Numbered from the stretch's first letter, positions 17,315 to 25,751 are shown. The stretch: DNA of 64,000 bases from Herbiconiux sp. (GCF_023264855.1 NZ_JAHFUW010000004.1:62001-126000); one strand, 5' to 3'. Program-made: numbers and translations. The notes: generated from the letters alone by a model not told the origin.

Positions 17315-19867
17315 CTACTTCGCGTCGCGCGCCTGTGCGGCGAGGGCGCGGTCGACACCGGCCAGGTTCTCGATCACGAGGCGGCGCAGGGCCGGGATGC
17401 CCGCGTTCTCGGGGGCGTCGAGCCAGGCCTGGGTGGCATCGCGCAGGGACTGGTTCGCCAGGGCGCTCGGGTAGAGGCCGTTGATGACGGAGGCCGCGAT
17501 GGCGTAGCTGCGGGTGTCCCACAGCTTCTGCAACGACTCGAAGTACCGAGCCACCAGCGGCTCGAACAGCGCCGGGTCGCTGCCGCGCTGGAAGCCCAGC
17601 CCGGTGGCGCGCACGATCGCGTTCGGAGCGGTGTCGACCGACACGAGCGAGTCGAACGCCGCCGCCTTGCCCGCAGGAGTGGGGATGGCCGCCTTCGCGT
17701 GCGCCGCCGACTGCGCCCCGGAGGCCGTGTTGTCGGTGGCGAGCGTGGCGTCGATCTCGGCCTGGCCGGCCTTGCCACCTGCGACGAGCGCGATCAGCAG
17801 TTCCCAGGTGAGGTCGGTGTCGATGTCCAGGCCGTCCAGCAGCACGGTGCCGTCGTGCAGGTGCGCGACGTTCTCCAGCTGCTCGGGGGTGCTGGCGAGG
17901 GCCGCGAAGAACTTCACGAACTGGAACTGCGCGTCCGATCCGGGAGCCGCCTCGAGGGCCAGCTTCCACAGGGCGTCGGCCGCCGTGCGGATGGTCTCCT
18001 CGCGGGCGGCCGGGGCCACGTACGACGAGGCGGTGAGCACGAGCTGCCCGAGCACCGTGCGGATGGTGGTCGACTCGGTCTCGGTGGCGATGTTGCCGAG
18101 CACCAGGCGCACGAAGTCGCGGGCCGGCGTCTCCGCGTCGCGGGTGGCGTCCCAGGCCGAGCCCCAGACGAGCGAGCGGGCGAGCGGGCTCTCGATCGAG
18201 GCGAGCTGGTCGATCGCGGTGTCGAGCGAGTAGCCGTCGAGGCGGATCTTCGCGTAGGCGAGGTCGTCGTCGTTCAGCAGCACGAGGGCCGGGCGCTCCC
18301 GGCCCACGAGCTCCGGCACGGAGGTCGAGGCACCGTCGACGTCGAGCTCGACGCGGTAGGTGCGCACGAGCTTGCCGTCTTCGTGCGAGTAGAAGCCGAT
18401 CGCGAGGCGGTGCGGGCGGATCGTCGGCCACTCCAGCGGAGCATCCTGAAGCACCCGGAACGAGGTGATGACGTCGTTCTCGTCGTACTCGATCGCCGGC
18501 CGCAGGGTGTTGACGCCCGCGGTCTCGAGCCAGAGCTGGGTCCAGCTGGTGAGGTCGCGGCCGCTGGTCTTCTCCAGCTCCACCATCAGGTCGGGCAGCT
18601 CGGTGTTGCCGAACTGGTGCGTGTTCACGTAGGCGGCGACGCCCTGCATGAACTCGTCCTGACCGACCCACGCCACGAGCTGCTTCAGAACGGAGGCGCC
18701 CTTCGCGTAGGTGATGCCGTCGAAGTTCACCTGCACGTCTTCGAGGTCGTTGATCTGCGCGACGATCGGATGCGTCGACGGCAGCTGATCCTGGCGGTAG
18801 GCCCAGCTCTTCTCCATGGCGGCGAAGGTGGTCCAGGCCTCGGTCCACTCGGTGGCCTCGGCGGTGGCGAGGGTGGACATGTACTCGGCGAACGACTCGT
18901 TCAGCCACAGGTCGTTCCACCAGCGCATGGTCACCAGGTCGCCGAACCACATGTGGGCGAGCTCGTGCAGGATGGTGACGACCCGGCGCTCGCGCACCGC
19001 ATCCGTCACCTTCGAGCGGAAGACGTAGGTCTCGGTGAAGGTGACCGCTCCCGCGTTCTCCATGGCGCCGGCATTGAACTCGGGCACGAACAGCTGGTCG
19101 TACTTGGCGAAGGGGTAGGGGAAGTCGTAGTGCTTCTCGTAGAACTCGAAGCCCTGGCGGGTCTTCTCGAAGATGTAGTCGGCGTCCATGTACTGCGCGA
19201 GCGAGGCGCGCGAGAACACGCCGAGCGGGATGACCCGGCCGTCGGCGCTGGTGAGCTCGCTGCGCTCGACGATGTAGGGGCCGGCGACGAGAGCGGTGAT
19301 GTAGCTCGAGATGCGCGGGGTGGGCTCGAAGCTCCAGGTGGCCGACTGGCCCTCGACCGCCGTGACCGGCTCGGGGGTAGGGGAGTTGGAGACGACCTCC
19401 CAGTAGTCGGGAGCGGTGACCGTGAAGGTGAACTCGGCCTTGAGGTCGGGCTGCTCGAACACCGCGAACATGCGGCGGGAGTCGGGCACCTCGAACTGGC
19501 TGTAGAGGTAGACCTCGTCGTCGACCGGGTCGACGAAGCGGTGCAGACCCTCGCCGGTGTTGGTGTAGATCATGTCGGCGTCGACCACGAGCACGTTCTC
19601 GTCGGCGAGAGCGGGCAGCTGGATGCGCACGCCGTCGCTCACCTCCGCCGGGTCGAGCTCCACGCCGTTCAGCGTGACCGCGTGCACCGTGCGGGTGATG
19701 GCGTCGACGAAGGTCGAGGCTCCCGGGGTGGCGGTGAAGCGGATGGTGGTGGTGCTGCGGAACGTCTCGGGACCGGTTGTGAGGTCGAGGACGACGTCGT
19801 AGCTCGTGGTCGCGACGATCGAGGCGCGTTCACGGGCTTCTGCGCGGGTGAGGTTTTCTCCAGGCAC
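17315..19867 (-). CDS. pepN: Aminopeptidase N (M1 family)
   Basis: 850 aa, zinc metallo-aminopeptidase of the actinobacterial PepN type, releasing N-terminal residues from peptides in the cytoplasm. The substrate-binding motif GAMENAGAVTF and the zinc motif HELAHMWFGDLV with the downstream Glu in WLNESFAEY are intact. An ERAP1-like C-terminal helical domain follows. The GTG at 19865-19867 is preceded by AAAAGGAGAG, and TAGGCT (19897-19902, minus strand) fits a -10. It is divergent from the Rv2466c-like gene, as pepN (Rv2467) is in M. tuberculosis. Confidence 0.96.
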   Translation of the reverse strand: MPGENLTRAEARERASIVATTSYDVVLDLTTGPETFRSTTTIRFTATPGASTFVDAITRTVHAVTLNGVELDPAEVSDGVRIQLPALADENVLVVDADMIYTNTGEGLHRFVDPVDDEVYLYSQFEVPDSRRMFAVFEQPDLKAEFTFTVTAPDYWEVVSNSPTPEPVTAVEGQSATWSFEPTPRISSYITALVAGPYIVERSELTSADGRVIPLGVFSRASLAQYMDADYIFEKTRQGFEFYEKHYDFPYPFAKYDQLFVPEFNAGAMENAGAVTFTETYVFRSKVTDAVRERRVVTILHELAHMWFGDLVTMRWWNDLWLNESFAEYMSTLATAEATEWTEAWTTFAAMEKSWAYRQDQLPSTHPIVAQINDLEDVQVNFDGITYAKGASVLKQLVAWVGQDEFMQGVAAYVNTHQFGNTELPDLMVELEKTSGRDLTSWTQLWLETAGVNTLRPAIEYDENDVITSFRVLQDAPLEWPTIRPHRLAIGFYSHEDGKLVRTYRVELDVDGASTSVPELVGRERPALVLLNDDDLAYAKIRLDGYSLDTAIDQLASIESPLARSLVWGSAWDATRDAETPARDFVRLVLGNIATETESTTIRTVLGQLVLTASSYVAPAAREETIRTAADALWKLALEAAPGSDAQFQFVKFFAALASTPEQLENVAHLHDGTVLLDGLDIDTDLTWELLIALVAGGKAGQAEIDATLATDNTASGAQSAAHAKAAIPTPAGKAAAFDSLVSVDTAPNAIVRATGLGFQRGSDPALFEPLVARYFESLQKLWDTRSYAIAASVINGLYPSALANQSLRDATQAWLDAPENAGIPALRRLVIENLAGVDRALAAQARDAK

Positions 19868-19939
19868 TGAATGCTCTCCTTTTCGATTGCCCGTTCAGCC
19901 TATGACCTGGGTGTCGGTGGCGGGTGCGAGGATTGGCTC

Positions 19940-20551
19940 ATGACTGCAGAGAAGACGAAGGTTGATTTCTGGTTCGATCCGTCGTGCCCCTGGGCCTGGA
20001 TGACCTCCCGCTGGGTCGACGAGGTGGCCGCGCACCGCGACCTCGACGTCACCTGGCACATCATGTCGCTCGTCGTGCTGAACGAAGACAACCACGACCT
20101 GCCCGAGGCGTACAAGGCGTTCTTCCCGCGCGCACTGCGGTACACGCGTCTGGTGGCCGCCGCCGCCGAGCTGCACGGCCAGGAGGTCGTGAAGCCGCTC
20201 TACGACGCTCTCGGCACCCGCATCCACCCGGGCGGCTCGCTCGACCCCGACACCGTCATCCCCGAGGCGCTCGCCGAAGTGGGCCTGCCCGAATCGCTGG
20301 CGGCCTACTCCGAGTCCGACGAGTACGACCCGCAGATGCGCGCCTCGCACTTCGACGGTATCGAGCGGGTGGGTCAGGATGTCGGCACCCCCGTCATCGC
20401 GGTCAACGGCACCGCCTTCTTCGGCCCGGTCATCAGCCCCGCCCCCACCGGCGAGATCGCCCTCACCCTCTGGGACGGCATCGTCGCCGCAGCCTCCTAC
20501 GACGGCTTCTTCGAACTCAAGCGCTCCCGCACCCGCGACCCGCAGTTCTAG
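19940..20551 (+). CDS. Rv2466c-like mycothiol-dependent reductase, DsbA fold
   Basis: 203 aa, thioredoxin fold with an inserted helical domain. Similarity to M. tuberculosis Rv2466c runs along the full length: DFWFDPSCPW, SRWVDEVA, MSLVVLNE, LYDALGTRIH, DVGTPVIAVNG, FFGPVISP and FFELKR. Rv2466c uses mycothiol to reduce substrates, including activation of nitro-compounds. The active site here is C16-P-W-A19 instead of CPWC, so the second cysteine is lost and only a monothiol mechanism is possible. The ATG at 19940 has GAGGA 6-10 nt upstream. Gene order pepN, this gene, rpiB, Fpg/Nei is the same as Rv2467-Rv2464c. Confidence 0.9.
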   Translation: MTAEKTKVDFWFDPSCPWAWMTSRWVDEVAAHRDLDVTWHIMSLVVLNEDNHDLPEAYKAFFPRALRYTRLVAAAAELHGQEVVKPLYDALGTRIHPGGSLDPDTVIPEALAEVGLPESLAAYSESDEYDPQMRASHFDGIERVGQDVGTPVIAVNGTAFFGPVISPAPTGEIALTLWDGIVAAASYDGFFELKRSRTRDPQF

Positions 20552-20580
20552 TTGCCGGGGGCGCCGGGCTTCGCTCGTCG

Positions 20581-20599
20581 CTCACCTTGGGTCGTCGAG
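20581..20599 (-). repeat. Dispersed 19-bp intergenic repeat, copy B
   Basis: CTCACCTTGGGTCGTCGAG, the inverse of 17180-17198 with one mismatch. It adjoins an imperfect palindrome at 20634-20665 (arms TCGACTGAACCCG and GCGGTTTCGGTCGA), giving a REP-like composite. Confidence 0.5.
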
Positions 20600-20633
20600 T
20601 AGGGCCTGAGACTGCGATCCCGTGGGGTGTCTC

Positions 20634-20665
20634 TCGACTGAACCCGTTGCTGCGGTTTCGGTCGA
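20634..20665. repeat. REP-like imperfect palindrome upstream of rpiB
   Basis: Arms 20634-20647 and 20652-20665 match at 11 of 14 positions. It is flanked on both sides by GTGTCTC (20628 and 20667 regions). It may be a terminator of the upstream gene or a repeated extragenic element. Confidence 0.4.
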
Positions 20666-20675
20666 AGTGTCTCGA

Positions 20676-20681
20676 TAAACT
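20676..20681 (+). promoter_or_regulatory. Leaderless -10 element of rpiB
   Basis: TAAACT followed by 6 nt and the ATG at 20688. Confidence 0.65.
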
Positions 20682-20687
20682 GACTTC

Positions 20688-21176
20688 ATGCGCATTCACA
20701 TCGGCACCGATCATGCCGGGCTCGAGTTCAGTAAGACGGTCAACGAGCACCTCACCGCCGCGGGTCACGACGTCGTCGACCACGGGCCGGAGAGCTACGA
20801 CCCCATCGACGACTACCCGTCGTTCTGCATCAATGCCGCACACGCGGTCGTGATCGACCAGGAGGCCGGCGTCGAGGCGCTCGGCGTGGTGTTCGGCGGC
20901 TCGGGCAATGGCGAGCAGATCTCGGCCAACAAGGTGCGCGGGGTGCGCGCGGCCCTCGTCTGGAACGAGGCCACCGCCAAGCTCGCCCGCCAGCACAACG
21001 ACGCCAACGTCATCTCCATCGGCGCCCGCCAGCACACCGTCGAGGAGGCGATCGCGCTGATCGACTGGTTCGTGAACGAGCCGTTCTCGCTCGAGGAGCG
21101 CCACGTGCGCCGCATCGCCCAGATCGCCGAGTACGAGGCCACCGGCACGATCAGCGACCGCGTCGTCGACGCCTGA
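20688..21176 (+). CDS. rpiB: Ribose-5-phosphate isomerase B
   Basis: 162 aa, RpiB/LacAB fold. It interconverts ribose-5-phosphate and ribulose-5-phosphate in the pentose phosphate pathway. The motif GTDHAGLEF at the N-terminus and GGSGNGEQISANK are of the actinobacterial type, in which a Glu (in GNGEQ) acts as the base, unlike the Cys-type enzyme of E. coli. The start is set by the leaderless -10 at 20676. The Fpg/Nei gene follows after 15 bp and is probably co-transcribed, as in mycobacteria. Confidence 0.95.
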   Translation: MRIHIGTDHAGLEFSKTVNEHLTAAGHDVVDHGPESYDPIDDYPSFCINAAHAVVIDQEAGVEALGVVFGGSGNGEQISANKVRGVRAALVWNEATAKLARQHNDANVISIGARQHTVEEAIALIDWFVNEPFSLEERHVRRIAQIAEYEATGTISDRVVDA

Positions 21177-21191
21177 TCCGCCCGACCAGCC

Positions 21192-22268
21192 ATGCCCGAG
21201 GGTCATTCCGTCCACCGCATCGCGCGCCAGTTCGCCCACAACTTCGTCGGCCGGCAGGTGGCGGCGAGCTCGCCGCAGGGCCGCTTCGCCGAGGGTGCAT
21301 CGCTGATCGACGGCCATGAGATGATCGCCGCGCGCGCCGTGGGCAAGCAGATGTTCCTCGAGTTCGACAACGAGCTCTGGCTGCGTGTGCACCTCGGCAT
21401 CTACGGTGCCTGGGACTTCGCGGGCGAGATCACCACCGACGCCACCATCCGCTCGGCCGGCGGACGGATGGGCCAGACGAACATGCGCGGCACGGATGCC
21501 GAGACCGATGGTCTCGGGCGGCAGCAGGAGGGCACGATCGACGAGATCGCCGCCGCGGGCGCTGCCGGGGCATCCGGAACCGCCGCCGCTCCCTCGCTCG
21601 ACGACGCCGACGGCGAGGACTCTATCCGCTCGATCGGCGCGCCCCGCCGCTCCCGCCTGCGGATGGCCGAGCAGGAGAAGGCCGGCGAGGTCGACGAGGT
21701 GTTCCCGCCCGAGCCCGTCGGCGCCGTGCGCGTGCGTCTGCTGACCGACACGGCCGTGGCCGACCTCCGCGGGCCCACCGCCTGCGAGGTGCTCGACACG
21801 GCCCAGGTGGCCGCCGTCATCGCCAAGCTCGGCCCCGATCCGCTGCTGGACGACAGCCCCGAGGCCGAGCACCGCTTCGTCGACGCCGTGGCGAAGAAGG
21901 CCACGCCGATCGGCCTGCTGCTGATGGACCAGTCGGTCGTCAGTGGCATCGGCAACGTCTACCGCGCCGAGATGCTGTTCCGCGCCCGCCTGAACCCGCA
22001 CACCCCCGGCAAGCTCGTGCCCACCGACACGGCCCGCGCGCTCTGGCGCGACTGGGTGTACTTGCTCGATCTCGGCGTGCGCACCGGCCAGATGCTCACC
22101 ATGGACGGCCTCGACGACGAGGCCTACGCGGCGGCGATGGCCAACCGCGCCGACCGCCACTGGGTGTACAAGCGCGAGGGCCTGCCCTGCCGGGTCTGCG
22201 GAACGAACATCGTGCTGGAGGAGTTCGGCAACCGCAAGCTCTACTGGTGCCCGAAGGATCAGGCCTGA
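21192..22268 (+). CDS. Fpg/Nei-family DNA glycosylase
   Basis: 358 aa. It starts with MPEGHSVHR, in which P2 and E3 are the catalytic N-terminus after Met removal. A helix-two-turn-helix region (LLMDQSVVSGIGNVYRAEMLFRA, in pieces) and a zinc-finger-like C-terminus follow. The enzyme removes oxidised bases and nicks the abasic site. Two oddities: an Ala/Gly/Asp-rich insertion of roughly 70-80 residues (about 85-165) in the N-terminal beta domain, and a finger that shows only three Cys (CRVC...WCPKDQ), with Asp where the fourth Cys is expected. It corresponds in position to Rv2464c of M. tuberculosis. Confidence 0.9.
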   Translation: MPEGHSVHRIARQFAHNFVGRQVAASSPQGRFAEGASLIDGHEMIAARAVGKQMFLEFDNELWLRVHLGIYGAWDFAGEITTDATIRSAGGRMGQTNMRGTDAETDGLGRQQEGTIDEIAAAGAAGASGTAAAPSLDDADGEDSIRSIGAPRRSRLRMAEQEKAGEVDEVFPPEPVGAVRVRLLTDTAVADLRGPTACEVLDTAQVAAVIAKLGPDPLLDDSPEAEHRFVDAVAKKATPIGLLLMDQSVVSGIGNVYRAEMLFRARLNPHTPGKLVPTDTARALWRDWVYLLDLGVRTGQMLTMDGLDDEAYAAAMANRADRHWVYKREGLPCRVCGTNIVLEEFGNRKLYWCPKDQA

Positions 22269-22286
22269 GGGTCGTCGAGGAGAACC

Positions 22287-23027
22287 ATGCGTCACACCCC
22301 GAGCTTCGACCTCACCGACCCGCAGGAGATCGTGCGGCTGATCCGCGAGAACCCGTGGGCCACGATCATCTCCTCCACCTCCACGGGGCTCGTGGCCTCG
22401 CATTATCCGGTGCTCATCGACGACTCGGCTCCGGATGGCGAGATCGCGATCCTCAGTCATGTCGGGCGACCGGATGAGCGGCTGCACGAGTGGGGCGAGC
22501 ACGAGGTGCTGGTCATCATCCAGGGCCCGCACGGCTACATCTCACCGGGCTGGTACGACGCCGCGCCCGCGGTTCCGACCTGGAACTTCGTGACGGCGCA
22601 CCTCTACGGCGTGCCCGAGATCCTGCCAGCCGGCGAGAACCTGCGCGTGCTCGAGCAGCTCGTCGACCACTTCGAAGACGCGATGCCCGAACCTCGACGG
22701 ATGCGGGGCACGCTTGCGAACTCGGAGTACGCCGACCGCATCAGCGCCGGCACGGTGGGCTTCCGCCTGCCCGTGTCGCGCTTCGTGGCGAAGCTCAAGA
22801 TGAGCCAGAACCGGCCCGACGACACCGTGCGCCGCATCGTCGGCGAGCTCGAAGGTGACGGCCCGTACGCGTCGGCGCCCCTGGCGCAGGAGGTGCGGCG
22901 GGCGAACCCGGCCCTGTTCGACGGGAGCGCCGCGGGTGGGGCTGCGGGAGAGGGCGCGGCCGGCGGAGCGGATGCCGGAGTACCCACCCCGGCGGCAGGG
23001 CCCGAGCTCGGGGCGCACGGCGCATGA
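22287..23027 (+). CDS. FMN-binding PaiB-like protein
   Basis: 246 aa. PaiB-type pattern: N-terminal F(D)LTDPQEIVRLIRENPWATI, then ASHYPVLID, a GHVGRPDE-like segment LSHVGRPDERL, and ISPGWYDAAPAVPTWNFVTAHLYG in pieces, ending with KLKMSQNRP. Family members bind FMN; PaiB was first described as a negative regulator of sporulation and protease genes in Bacillus, but DNA binding is unproven in most homologues. The last 35 residues are Ala/Gly-rich and poorly conserved. GAGGAG precedes the ATG. Its stop overlaps the start of the amidohydrolase gene by 4 nt, so the two are coupled. Confidence 0.88.
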   Translation: MRHTPSFDLTDPQEIVRLIRENPWATIISSTSTGLVASHYPVLIDDSAPDGEIAILSHVGRPDERLHEWGEHEVLVIIQGPHGYISPGWYDAAPAVPTWNFVTAHLYGVPEILPAGENLRVLEQLVDHFEDAMPEPRRMRGTLANSEYADRISAGTVGFRLPVSRFVAKLKMSQNRPDDTVRRIVGELEGDGPYASAPLAQEVRRANPALFDGSAAGGAAGEGAAGGADAGVPTPAAGPELGAHGA

Positions 23028-24577
23028 GCGGGTCGATCCTCCTGACCGGCGGGCGGCTGCCCGGTTCGGATGCCCCGGTGGATGTGCGGGTGATCGACGG
23101 TGTAATCGACGCCATCGTGCCCTCCAGGGAATCCTCGAGGGACCTCGCCGCAGGCGTGCCTGCCCTCGACCTCGACGGCCGCTGGATCGTCCCGGGGCTG
23201 TGGGACAACCACGTGCACTTCAGCCAGTGGGCCGCGGTCTCGCGGCGCCTCGACGTGGGCGGGGCGGGTTCGGCGGCGGAGACGGTGGCGATCGTGGCGC
23301 GCGCGGTCGCGGCATCCGGAGCCGGCGGAGGCGTCGAGGCCGGGATCCCGTCCCACGTCGACGGGCCGATGGGCGGCGCGGCCGCCGAGATGCTGGTGGG
23401 CTACGGATTCCGCGATGGACTCTGGGGCGACGAACCGACCGCCGCCGCGTTGGATTCCGTCAGCGGCATACGTCCTGTAGTGCTGGTCAGCGGCGACCTG
23501 CACTGCTGCTGGCTCAACACAGCGGCGCTCGCACAGTTCGGGCTGGCCGGGCATCCGACCGGCCTGCTGCGGGAGGACGAGGCCTTCGCCGTGCACCGTG
23601 CGCTCGACGACGCGCCCGCCGAGACCGTCGACGCCTGGGCGCGTGAGGCGGCTCAGGCCGCCGCCGCCCGCGGAGTGGTCGGCATCGTCGACCTCGAGAT
23701 GGCCTGGAACCGCGAGGTCTGGGAGCGCCGGCTCGACGCCGGCCACGACGCGCTGCGGGTCGAGTTCGGTGTCTATCCCCAGCACCTGGAGCGCGCCATC
23801 GGCGAGCGGATGCGCACGGGCGACGCGATCGGCCGGCCGGTCGAGGGCGAGTCGCTGGTTCGTGTGGGCCCGGCGAAGATCATCACCGACGGATCGCTCA
23901 ACACCCGCACGGCCTACTGCTTCGACGAGTACCCGGGTCTCGCGGGCTCGCCGAACGCGCACGGGCTGCTCACGATCGCTCCCGAAGACCTTGCCGCACT
24001 GCTCGAGCGTGCCGTCGGCGCCGGTTTCGTACCGGCCGTGCACGCCATCGGCGACCACGCCAACCGCCTGGTGCTCGACGCCTTCGAGGCGGCCGGATGC
24101 GGGGGAGCCCTCGAGCACGCCCAGCTCGTGGCCGAGTCCGATTTCGTGCGCTTCGCTCCGCTCGGCGTCACGGCGAGCGTGCAGCCCGAGCATGCGATGG
24201 ACGACCGCGACGTGGCCGACCGCTACTGGGCCGGCCGCACGGGCCGCTCCTTCGCGCTCGCCAGCCTGCTCGAGGCCGGCGCGACGCTGGCGCTCGGCTC
24301 CGACGCCCCCGTGGCCCCGCTCGACCCGTGGATCACGATGGCCGCGGCCGTGGGCCGGGCCCGCGACGGCCGGGAGCCGTGGCATCCGGAGCAGCGCATC
24401 CCCGTGCAGGCCGCGCTCGCCGCGTCGGCACGAGGCCGCCGTGGCATCGAGGTGGGGGCGCCCGCCGACCTTGCAGTCGCCGAACTCGACCCCTACGCGG
24501 CCACCCCCGCCGCGCTCCGCGCAACCCCCGTGGCCCTCACGCTCCTCGCCGGCCGCCCCACCCACTCCACCCTCTGA
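23024..24577 (+). CDS. Amidohydrolase family protein (YtcJ-like)
   Basis: 517 aa, TIM-barrel metal-dependent hydrolase of the amidohydrolase 3 / YtcJ type. It has N-terminal ILLTGG and DLDGRWIVPGLWDNHVHF, where HxH is the first metal pair; VHAIGDHANRLV carries a further ligand; ASVQPEHAMDD and GSDAPVAPLDPW complete the site. Relatives hydrolyse N-acyl or amide bonds; the substrate is unknown. No signal peptide is seen. The start codon overlaps the preceding PaiB-like gene (ATGA), so they form an operon. A large palindrome lies 11 bp after the stop. Confidence 0.88.
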   Translation: MSGSILLTGGRLPGSDAPVDVRVIDGVIDAIVPSRESSRDLAAGVPALDLDGRWIVPGLWDNHVHFSQWAAVSRRLDVGGAGSAAETVAIVARAVAASGAGGGVEAGIPSHVDGPMGGAAAEMLVGYGFRDGLWGDEPTAAALDSVSGIRPVVLVSGDLHCCWLNTAALAQFGLAGHPTGLLREDEAFAVHRALDDAPAETVDAWAREAAQAAAARGVVGIVDLEMAWNREVWERRLDAGHDALRVEFGVYPQHLERAIGERMRTGDAIGRPVEGESLVRVGPAKIITDGSLNTRTAYCFDEYPGLAGSPNAHGLLTIAPEDLAALLERAVGAGFVPAVHAIGDHANRLVLDAFEAAGCGGALEHAQLVAESDFVRFAPLGVTASVQPEHAMDDRDVADRYWAGRTGRSFALASLLEAGATLALGSDAPVAPLDPWITMAAAVGRARDGREPWHPEQRIPVQAALAASARGRRGIEVGAPADLAVAELDPYAATPAALRATPVALTLLAGRPTHSTL

Positions 24578-24588
24578 GCGACCCCGTC

Positions 24589-24661
24589 GGCCCCGCGTTC
24601 GGTCGCAAAAAAGGGTCGAAAGCTCGGAGTATGCACTCTTTTTTGCGACCGAACGGGGGCC
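24589..24661. repeat. 73-bp palindrome with 24-bp arms and a 24-nt loop
   Basis: Left arm 24589-24613 and right arm 24638-24661 are fully complementary except for one bulged G near the base. The arms carry an A6/T6 tract next to the loop and GCGACCGAACG in the outer part. It lies between the convergent amidohydrolase and dps genes. A terminator is possible, but a separate terminator for dps exists right beside it. Confidence 0.75.
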
Positions 24662-24671
24662 CCGAACGCGA

Positions 24672-24705
24672 AAAGGGCCTCGCCGCCGAAGCGGGAGGCC
24701 CTTCT
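24672..24705 (-). terminator. Terminator of dps
   Basis: AAGGGCCTC and GAGGCCCTT arms (about 24673-24681 and 24695-24703) flank a GC-rich 13-nt loop, just after the dps stop on the minus strand and followed by TTCG. Confidence 0.75.
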
Positions 24706-24716
24706 CGAGGGGGAGG

Positions 24717-25202
24717 TTACGCGGCGATGTGCGCGAAGAGGAACCAGCGGTCCTTGTCGAGGCCGCGGGCGATCTCGATCGCGACGTCTTGCGAGGAGGC
24801 GTCGATCTCGCCGAGCTCCTTGACGGCCTTGTTGACGACCGCGAGGGCGACGTCGATCTGGCCGATGATGGTGGCGATCGTCGCATCCGACTTCTGGAAA
24901 CCGGCGGGCATCTCAGCGGTGCCGGTCTTGGCGGCGACGGTCTGGATGCGGGCGTCGATCGGCAGGCCCAGGGCGACGACGCGCTCGGCGGCGGTGTCGG
25001 CGTACTCCTGCGCGTGGTCCACGACGGTGTCGAGCAGCTCGTGCACGCCGATGAAGTTGGCGCCGCGCACGTGCCAGTGCGCCTGCTTGCCGTTGACGGC
25101 GAGGGCCTGCAGCTCGATCACGACCGGGCTCAGGAACTGCGCGGCCGCCGCGGCGACATCGGGGCTGGTGGTGCTGGTGGGGGTGGTGATGAGCTCGGTC
25201 AT
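24717..25202 (-). CDS. dps: Dps ferritin-like DNA-protecting protein
   Basis: 161 aa, four-helix ferritin-like. The Dps ferroxidase signature is visible: KQAHWHVRGANFIGVHELLD, followed by VDHAQEYADTAAERV. Dps dodecamers oxidise and store iron with H2O2 and protect DNA. The N-terminus is Thr/Ser-rich and lacks the Lys-rich DNA-binding tail of E. coli Dps, so DNA binding is uncertain. The ATG at 25200-25202 has AAAGGACACACC upstream. A weak match to the DtxR/IdeR box lies 60-78 bp upstream (25262-25280). Confidence 0.93.
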   Translation of the reverse strand: MTELITTPTSTTSPDVAAAAAQFLSPVVIELQALAVNGKQAHWHVRGANFIGVHELLDTVVDHAQEYADTAAERVVALGLPIDARIQTVAAKTGTAEMPAGFQKSDATIATIIGQIDVALAVVNKAVKELGEIDASSQDVAIEIARGLDKDRWFLFAHIAA

Positions 25203-25286
25203 GGTGTGTCCTTTCGATTCCCTCTTGCCTCAACGGTACTCACGCTGAAATCTTCCGCAAGCAAGCTGAGGCTGGGCTAATCTGCG

Positions 25287-25751
25287 CTATTTCGCGGGGA
25301 AGGGACGACGGAAGTAGGCGTTGGAGTTCGGCAGGAACATGGTGATCAGGGCCACGATCGTCACGAGTGCGTGCGCGATCCCGACCGCCGGGCTCGTCTG
25401 GTATTCGGCGGCGATGCCGATCAGCCCGAGCACGCCGAGGATCGTGAGCGTGTTGCGGGCCCACACCCGGCCGCGCAGCATGAACACGGCGGCGATGATG
25501 CGGAACACCGCGACGAGGATGATGAGCACACCCACGATGACCAGCATCGCGATGGTGATGGGAGCGGCCGACCCCTCCAGGCCCACCACCGCCGTCACGA
25601 GCACCGCGCCGCCGATCACCAGGATGCCGGCGACGATCGACAGGATCGCCTCGGCCAGCCACAGCCCGAACGAGAGCTTGACCTCCCAGGGAGCCGCTTC
25701 GAGAGCGGTCTCGCCGCTGAATTCGGGACCGGAGAGTTCGGAGGAGGACAT
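25287..25751 (-). CDS. Four-helix membrane protein, unknown function
   Basis: 154 aa. After about 25 hydrophilic residues there are four hydrophobic segments (about 28-52, 62-92, 98-115 and 122-142) and a basic C-terminus (YFRRPFPAK). No catalytic motif is seen. It resembles uncharacterised integral membrane proteins of Microbacteriaceae. The ATG at 25749-25751 is preceded by AAAGGCGCCGACGC. It stands alone between dps and the nitroreductase. Confidence 0.7.
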   Translation of the reverse strand: MSSSELSGPEFSGETALEAAPWEVKLSFGLWLAEAILSIVAGILVIGGAVLVTAVVGLEGSAAPITIAMLVIVGVLIILVAVFRIIAAVFMLRGRVWARNTLTILGVLGLIGIAAEYQTSPAVGIAHALVTIVALITMFLPNSNAYFRRPFPAK

